This document shows positions 37,898 through 42,246 of a DNA stretch of 42,246 nt, in pieces. Each line of letters begins with the position of its first letter. Position 1 is the first letter of the stretch. Below the pieces are notes generated by a model that had not been told where the DNA came from, searched no databases, and saw nothing but the letters and a program-made list of their open reading frames with translations. Location of the stretch: contig NZ_JAKOIW010000029.1 in assembly GCF_022206305.1 (NCBI RefSeq), positions 1-42,246 on the forward strand, in the 5' to 3' direction. The stretch is from Gordonia sp. 'Campus' (GTDB taxonomy: Bacteria > Actinomycetota > Actinomycetes > Mycobacteriales > Mycobacteriaceae). The position numbers were made by a program, and so were the translations under genes.

Positions 37898-39523
37898 TCA
37901 GCGGAAGCCGAGCACCTCGTCGCCCCACGCCTCCCACAGATCGCCGTCGAGGTTCTGCACGACGCGGTCCTCGGCATCGATGCGCAGCACCGGACGGTGA
38001 CCGGAGTCGTAGGTCGGCCAGTGGTCGCCGAGCGACCCGGCGTCCGGATCGAGTCCGTGCGCGAACGCGGTCCAACGCCGCATCATTCGCTCCGACACCG
38101 CTTCTCCTGGTTTGCGGCCGCCGAGGAGGAACGTGATGTCGCGCGAGTTGGCCCCGAGGTTGCCCCACACGTAGGGGACCTCGGTGGCGTGTGCGGCCCC
38201 GAGTCCGAGGAGCCGGAACATCCTGGTCGTCCAGTCGTAGCGGTAGACGTACACCGGCGCGCGACGGGCCTGCGCCTCGGCGAGCCAGAGCGTGGGCATC
38301 CGGAAGGCGACGTCCCGCGCCACCCCGAGCCCGGTGACCTTGGGGCGCAGGCCCGAATATGCGGACAGCACCTGAGCCCGCTCGGGAAGGACGACGTCGG
38401 GGTATTCCTTCGCCATGCCGGCGAACATGCGCTCGATGTCGGCGGTGGTGATCGGCATCAGCGGGGACTTCATGTACTTGAAGAGGTTGGCCTCGTCGCG
38501 GTTGGTGCCGATGATCAGCGGTACCGGGTGCGCGCGTCCGGCGCGGTAGACGTCGAGCGGGTGCTCGGGCAGCAGGTCGCCGTCGATCACCGGGGCGAAG
38601 GCGATGGTGCCCGGGGTCTCGGCGGGGACCTTCTCGAACAGTTCGGTGGTGATCGCCGCGCATTGCGCGCCGTCGAGGCCCTCGAGTCCCGCGATGACGT
38701 CCGCGGTCTCGGTGTCGGCGGGGTCGATTCCCGCCACGGCGAGTAGTTGACCGGCGACCCTGGCGGCGCGTTCGGCGCCGTACATCGAGGTCACCGGTGA
38801 ACTCTGCGCGATGGCACGGCCGAACAACCCGGCGGCGGCCGGCATCGTCAGCAGCGCCGTCACGAGTCCCGCCCCGGCCGACTCCCCGAACACCGTCACC
38901 TTGTCCGGGTCACCGCCGAACCCGGCGATGTGATCGCGCACCCAGGCCAGGGCCGTCAGCACGTCACTCAGTCCGACGTTGGACTCGAAGCGCGGATCGA
39001 TCGACGACAGGTCGGCGAAGCCGAGTACGCCGAGCCGGTAGTTGAGCGTCACGACGACGACGTCACCGCCGGCGGCGAGATTCGAACCCTCGTAGAACGG
39101 CTGACACCCTGAGCCGAGGACGTAGGCGCCACCGTGCAGCCACACCATGACGGGCAGCCCGACGGCGTCATCGGCGTGCTCCGACGACCCGGGCGGCGTC
39201 CACACGTTGAGGAACAGACAGTCCTCGTCCATGACTGCGCCGGGGCCCAGCTTGACCGCCGGGTTGACCACCTGGGGGCACACCGAGCCGAAGGTCGAGG
39301 CGTCGACGATGTCGACGGGTGCATCGTCCGCGGTGAGCGGAACCGTGCGTCGCCAGCGGAGTTCGCCGACAGGTGGTTGCGCGTATCGGATGCCCCGCCA
39401 GACGTCAGCTCGTTCACCGGCGATGCCGCGGTACGTCCCGACGCCGGTGCGTGCCAGCGGCGCTCGCGAGGCGGCCCCCGTGGAGTGCGAGACGGTGGAG
39501 GTGCCCGGTTCGTCGTGCTTCAT
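37898..39523 (-). CDS. Type B carboxylesterase
   Basis: 541 aa, typical size. Alpha/beta hydrolase of the carboxylesterase/cholinesterase family: RGIRYAQPPVGELRW, DEDCLFLNVWTP, oxyanion VWLHGGAYVLGS, nucleophile Ser215 in VFGESAGAG, acid Glu in GTNRDEANLF and His in AAHATEVPYVW. No signal peptide, so probably cytosolic; it cleaves carboxylic esters of undetermined structure. ATG 39523 is favoured over GTG 39547 since CACGAT lies 6 nt upstream of it. It converges on the STAND gene with only 21 bp between. Confidence 0.95.
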   Translation of the reverse strand: MKHDEPGTSTVSHSTGAASRAPLARTGVGTYRGIAGERADVWRGIRYAQPPVGELRWRRTVPLTADDAPVDIVDASTFGSVCPQVVNPAVKLGPGAVMDEDCLFLNVWTPPGSSEHADDAVGLPVMVWLHGGAYVLGSGCQPFYEGSNLAAGGDVVVVTLNYRLGVLGFADLSSIDPRFESNVGLSDVLTALAWVRDHIAGFGGDPDKVTVFGESAGAGLVTALLTMPAAAGLFGRAIAQSSPVTSMYGAERAARVAGQLLAVAGIDPADTETADVIAGLEGLDGAQCAAITTELFEKVPAETPGTIAFAPVIDGDLLPEHPLDVYRAGRAHPVPLIIGTNRDEANLFKYMKSPLMPITTADIERMFAGMAKEYPDVVLPERAQVLSAYSGLRPKVTGLGVARDVAFRMPTLWLAEAQARRAPVYVYRYDWTTRMFRLLGLGAAHATEVPYVWGNLGANSRDITFLLGGRKPGEAVSERMMRRWTAFAHGLDPDAGSLGDHWPTYDSGHRPVLRIDAEDRVVQNLDGDLWEAWGDEVLGFR

Positions 39524-39582
39524 CCGTCCATCGTGCACCGTGAACACGTTCCGACTGCCCGAAATATCGCGCGTCGCCTGGG

Positions 39583-39588
39583 TAAAGT
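39583..39588 (+). promoter_or_regulatory. -10 box for leaderless mRNA of the small membrane protein
   Basis: TAAAGT, 6 nt before ATG 39595. Confidence 0.5.
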
Positions 39589-39594
39589 GACGTC

Positions 39595-39948
39595 ATGGAA
39601 GTACTACGCAACGTCGTAATCCTGCTGCACATCGTCGGGTTCGCGGTGACCTTCGGCGGCTGGGTCACCCAGCTGGTGGCCCGGGAGTTCCGATTCATCC
39701 GCGTCATGGACTACGGAATCCTGCTGTCACTCCTGACCGGGCTGGCCCTCGCAGCGCCGTGGCCTGCGGGCATCGACCTGAACTACCCGAAGATCGGCAT
39801 CAAGCTCGTGATCCTGGTGGTCCTCGGCGCCATCCTGGGCATGGGCAGCGCCCGGCAGAAGCGGACCGGCGAACCCGTCCCGCGGCCGCTGTTCTGGGCG
39901 GTCGGTGCGCTCTCGCTGCTCGCGGCGGGTCTCGCCGTCATCTGGTGA
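39595..39948 (+). CDS. Small four-helix membrane protein of unknown function
   Basis: 117 aa with four hydrophobic helices at about 5-25 (VVILLHIVGFAVTFGGWV), 38-54, 66-83 and 99-116, joined by short basic loops. HIVGFAVTFGGW near the N-terminus, with His in the first helix, recalls small actinobacterial integral membrane proteins, but I cannot name a family. It stands alone, divergent from the carboxylesterase, and is followed by a hairpin terminator shared with the tRNA. Confidence 0.8.
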   Translation: MEVLRNVVILLHIVGFAVTFGGWVTQLVAREFRFIRVMDYGILLSLLTGLALAAPWPAGIDLNYPKIGIKLVILVVLGAILGMGSARQKRTGEPVPRPLFWAVGALSLLAAGLAVIW

Positions 39949-39960
39949 ACGAAACGGCAG

Positions 39961-39996
39961 CGGCCGCACCGCTTCGGAGTCGAGTCGGTGCGGCCG
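39961..39996. terminator. Terminator between the small membrane protein gene and tRNA-Thr
   Basis: CGGCCGCACCG (39961-39971) pairs with CGGTGCGGCCG (39986-39996), an 11-bp stem with a 14-nt loop. It lies 12 nt after the stop codon and 10 nt past the 3' end of the oppositely oriented tRNA, so it can serve both. Confidence 0.8.
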
Positions 39997-40006
39997 GGTC
40001 GTGTGG

Positions 40007-40078
40007 AGCCCCCTGTCGGGATTGAACCGACGACCGCTCGCTTACAAGGCGAGTGCTCTACCACTGAGCTAAGGAGGC
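40007..40078 (-). tRNA. tRNA-Thr (anticodon UGU)
   Basis: 72 nt on the minus strand. Acceptor stem GCCTCCT pairs with AGGGGGC (one G-U), then discriminator U with no encoded CCA. The D-arm is AGCTCAGTGGTAGAGC, the anticodon arm CTCGC-CTTGTAA-GCGAG with anticodon TGT, and the T-arm contains GGTTCAATCC. It reads ACA and, by wobble, ACG threonine codons. Confidence 0.96.
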
Positions 40079-40149
40079 GTGCGTGCGCGAGTATATCGAC
40101 CGCGCACCCTGTGGCCTCACCGGCACCCCGGCACCCGGAGGCCCCGCAG

Positions 40150-40536
40150 TCAGCCCGCGACGGCCGCGACCGCCTCGATCTCCACGAGCTGATCGTCGTA
40201 GGCCAGGACGGAGACGCCGAGCAGGCTGCCCGCGGGTTTGTGCTCGCCGAAGGCCTCGGTGACGGCCTCCCAGGCGACCACCAGATCCGCCTGCAGATGT
40301 TCGGCGACGAACACCGTGACCTTCGCGACGTCGGCGAGCGCGGCGCCGGCCTCGGCGAGCGCGGTCTCCAGATTCCGCATGCACTGCAGCGCCTGCTCAC
40401 GGACGTTGCCGGGCGCGACCGTCGCACCGTCGTCGTCGATCGGGGCGGCGCCCGCGGTGAAGACCAGGCTTCCGGGAGAGACGGCGGCGCTACGGGTGTG
40501 GCCGCCGCGGGGACCGAAGATCTGCACAGAGGACAT
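40150..40536 (-). CDS. Rid family (YjgF/YER057c/UK114) protein
   Basis: 128 aa, the usual trimer-forming fold: SPGSLVFTAGAAPID, NVREQALQCMRNLETALAEAG, KVTVFVAEHL and a VEIEAVAAV end. RidA proper needs an arginine in PARSxV for 2-aminoacrylate hydrolysis; the aligned stretch here is KPAGSLLGVS, with Gly in its place. A true RidA enamine deaminase activity is therefore doubtful and another Rid subfamily is more likely. ATG 40536 lies 6 nt after TAGGAT. Confidence 0.9.
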   Translation of the reverse strand: MSSVQIFGPRGGHTRSAAVSPGSLVFTAGAAPIDDDGATVAPGNVREQALQCMRNLETALAEAGAALADVAKVTVFVAEHLQADLVVAWEAVTEAFGEHKPAGSLLGVSVLAYDDQLVEIEAVAAVAG

Positions 40537-40542
40537 GGTGCG

Positions 40543-40548
40543 ATCCTA
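40543..40548 (-). promoter_or_regulatory. -10 box for leaderless Rid-family mRNA
   Basis: TAGGAT on the minus strand, 6 nt before ATG 40536. Confidence 0.5.
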
Positions 40549-40677
40549 GAGGCGTCGCCGTCGGCGGTCGGTCGACCGAGAGCCTCATGCGCTGTGGGCC
40601 GCGTCTCCTGTCAGGATTGAGGCGACGTCCGCTCGCCGGGAGGTGAGCAACCCTTCTTCCGACCCGAGGAGGCCTGC

Positions 40678-42246
40678 GTGCGCGAACAGCTCGGCCGTGT
40701 TCTGCGTCGCCTGACCGGTAGCCGCCAGGCGACGATGGACACGATCGAACCCGGCAGCATCATGGTGTCGCCGCGCAAACCGATCGAGCCGTTCGACGTC
40801 GCGGCGATCACCGAGGTCCTCGACCTCGCCACCAAGATCGGTGCCGTCCTGCTCGATTCGGGCACCGGCGCGATCGACACCCAGACGCAGATCAAGTTCG
40901 TCGCCGGGGTCTACGGGCTCGAGGACGTCGATGTCGACGTCACCTACAACACCATCGTCGTCAGCGCCCGTCGTGGCGCCACGCTCCCCCCGATCACGAC
41001 CATGGAGCAGGTCTACTACCGCTCGATGGACTTCACGCGCCTGGCGCAGGTCGACCGGCTCGTCCGGCGTATTCGCGACTCGTTCATAAGCCCGTCCACG
41101 GCGCACCGGATGGTCGACGAGATCATCACCGCGCCGCACCCGTATCCGCACTGGCTGGCCACGATGGCCTGGGGAATCATGGCCTCGGGCATCTCGGTGC
41201 TGCTCGGTGGCCAGTACCTCGTCGCTGCGCTGGCGTTCGCGACGACGGTCGTGACGGTCACCGTCAACCGCACCCTCAATCGCATCGGCACCCCGGTCTT
41301 CTTCCAGCAACTGGTCGGCGGTTTCATCGCCGTCGTCCCCGCCGCGCTGGTCTTCGGGGCCGCCGAGAGACTCGGTGTACAGATCGCACCCTCGCAGGTC
41401 ATCGCGGCCGGCATCGTGGTCCTGCTGTCCGGACTGTCCCTCGTCGGGTCGGTACAGGACGCCATCACCGGCGCGCCCATCACCGGTGTGGCCCGGTTCT
41501 TCGAACTCCTGCTGATGACCGGCGGCATCATCGCCGGCGTCGGCGTGGCCATCCGCATCCTCGAAGCCGTGGGCATCTTCTTGCCGACCATCACCACGAC
41601 GACGAGTTTCGCGGTCGTCGAACTCCCGATCCGGGTCGCGGCCGGTGCGGTCGCGGCGTGTGCCTACGCACTGGCCAGTTACGCCGAGACACGCGCGCTC
41701 GGGGTGGCTTTCCTCGGCGGCTTCATCGGTACGGCCGTGGCCGCGTCGGCGACCTTCACCGACATCGGCGACGTCATCGCGAACGGAGTCGCGGCAGCGC
41801 TCGTCGGGCTGATCGGCGGCCTGCTCGCCCGCCGCGCGCTCACGCCACCGCTCGTGGTCGCCGTCGCGGGTATCACGCCACTCCTGCCCGGTCTCGCCGT
41901 CTATCGCGGCCTGTACGGAATCCTCGGCGACCAGACACTCGACGGTTTCACCTGGATCGCCAACGCGCTGGCCATCGGCTGCGCACTGGCCGCGGGAGTC
42001 ACGCTCGGCGAGTTCGTCGCGCGCTCGCTGCGTCGTCCGCAGCTCCCCCCGCGACCGGACTGGCGACTGCGCAGGCGCATCGCGCTCCGCGAGGCCCGCG
42101 AGGCGCGCGAAGCCCGCCGGGCAGGTGCGGCGCGGCAGGCCCGCGAGAACCGGCGACGCCCGCAACCGCCACGGGTCCGGCCGTTCCAGGCGGCCTCACC
42201 TCAAGCCCCCTCACCGCAAGCACCCTCACCCCAGCAGCCCCCGCCC
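40678..42246 (+). CDS. Threonine/serine exporter, ThrE family (3' end outside window)
   Basis: 523 codons are visible and the frame runs off the right edge. The N-terminal cytosolic domain (DLATKIGAVLLDSGTGA, then YGLEDVDVDVTYNTIVVS) and about ten transmembrane helices from residue 165 match ThrE, the C. glutamicum threonine/serine exporter, with the two halves of the family (ThrE and ThrE_2 regions) in order. After the last helix come an Arg/Glu/Ala repeat (REAREAREARRAGAARQ) and a Pro/Gln/Ser-rich tail (SPQAPSPQAPSP) still open at the edge. GTG 40678 has GAGGAGG at 40666-40672, the best ribosome site in the window. An oppositely oriented 526-codon frame over the same DNA is a shadow. Confidence 0.92.
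   Translation, partial: MREQLGRVLRRLTGSRQATMDTIEPGSIMVSPRKPIEPFDVAAITEVLDLATKIGAVLLDSGTGAIDTQTQIKFVAGVYGLEDVDVDVTYNTIVVSARRGATLPPITTMEQVYYRSMDFTRLAQVDRLVRRIRDSFISPSTAHRMVDEIITAPHPYPHWLATMAWGIMASGISVLLGGQYLVAALAFATTVVTVTVNRTLNRIGTPVFFQQLVGGFIAVVPAALVFGAAERLGVQIAPSQVIAAGIVVLLSGLSLVGSVQDAITGAPITGVARFFELLLMTGGIIAGVGVAIRILEAVGIFLPTITTTTSFAVVELPIRVAAGAVAACAYALASYAETRALGVAFLGGFIGTAVAASATFTDIGDVIANGVAAALVGLIGGLLARRALTPPLVVAVAGITPLLPGLAVYRGLYGILGDQTLDGFTWIANALAIGCALAAGVTLGEFVARSLRRPQLPPRPDWRLRRRIALREAREAREARRAGAARQARENRRRPQPPRVRPFQAASPQAPSPQAPSPQQPPP

Noticed and set aside
40585..42165. 526-codon minus-strand frame opposite the ThrE gene
   Set aside because: Gives a charged composition typical of an antisense frame; the plus strand encodes a clean ThrE family protein with a strong ribosome site.

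Overview
The window is GC-rich, densely coded chromosome from an actinomycete of the order Mycobacteriales, most likely Gordonia or a close relative. The clues are the split purine genes (purS-purQ without purL alongside, purC, purB, purD), a PhoPR two-component pair of clear mycobacterial type, a CmtR-like metal sensor, an arsenate reductase of the mycothiol-linked type, and many start codons placed 6-7 nt after a TANNNT box (leaderless transcripts). Species assignment is inference. No phage, plasmid, IS element or CRISPR array is visible.

Region by region. 1-549: C-terminal end of a lytic transglycosylase. 695-2946 (-): purS-purQ and an M18 aminopeptidase. 3042-3524 (-): glutathione peroxidase. 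3668-5700 (+): MarR regulator plus a DHA2-type drug exporter, ended by a strong terminator shared with ptrB. 5788-8843 (-): purC-ptrB. 8935-9225 (+): Rdx/SelW-like redox protein. 9372-10799 (-): purB. 10874-12069 (-): secreted protein and TetR regulator. 12248-14729 (+): hypothetical protein, nucleoside deaminase, exported esterase. 14802-17435 (-): purD and an LtrA-like membrane protein. 17537-20901 (-): GT2-GtrA fusion plus a GT39 membrane glycosyltransferase. 21037-23154 (+): RecQ-like helicase. 23229-23654 (-): HIT protein. 23757-25722 (+): candidate restriction-modification pair. 25779-26842 (+): CmtR-like sensor plus CDF-like transporter. 26847-29061 (-): phoP-phoR. 29175-30179 (-): DUF899 protein and a small coiled-coil protein. 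30424-32292 (-): arsR-acr3-arsC. 32339-33559 (-): winged-helix protein. 33560-34096: long hairpin-rich gap. 34097-37876 (+): HTH-STAND NTPase-TM-WD40 protein of 1259 aa. 37898-39523 (-): type B carboxylesterase. 39595-39948 (+): small membrane protein. 40007-40078 (-): tRNA-Thr(UGU). 40150-40536 (-): Rid-family protein. 40678 to the right edge (+): ThrE-type exporter, cut off by the window.

Much of the order (phoP, phoR, HIT; purD, exported hydrolase, TetR, purB, purC, ptrB, EmrB-like MFS, purS, purQ, aminopeptidase) recalls the M. tuberculosis Rv0757-Rv0800 neighbourhood as I remember it. The glycosyltransferases, helicase, R-M pair, metal and arsenic genes and the STAND protein look like lineage-specific insertions.

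The most interesting signals are: (1) two nearly identical PhoP-box direct repeats, one upstream of phoP itself and one upstream of the GT2-GtrA/GT39 operon, tying that envelope glycosylation operon to PhoPR; (2) a membrane-anchored STAND NTPase with about 14 WD40 blades behind a 0.5-kb hairpin-rich gap; (3) an R-M pair whose nuclease lacks the usual acidic residue of the PD-(D/E)XK motif; (4) a RecQ with a degenerate phosphoribosyltransferase-like tail; (5) a recurrent leaderless-promoter pattern that decides several start codons.
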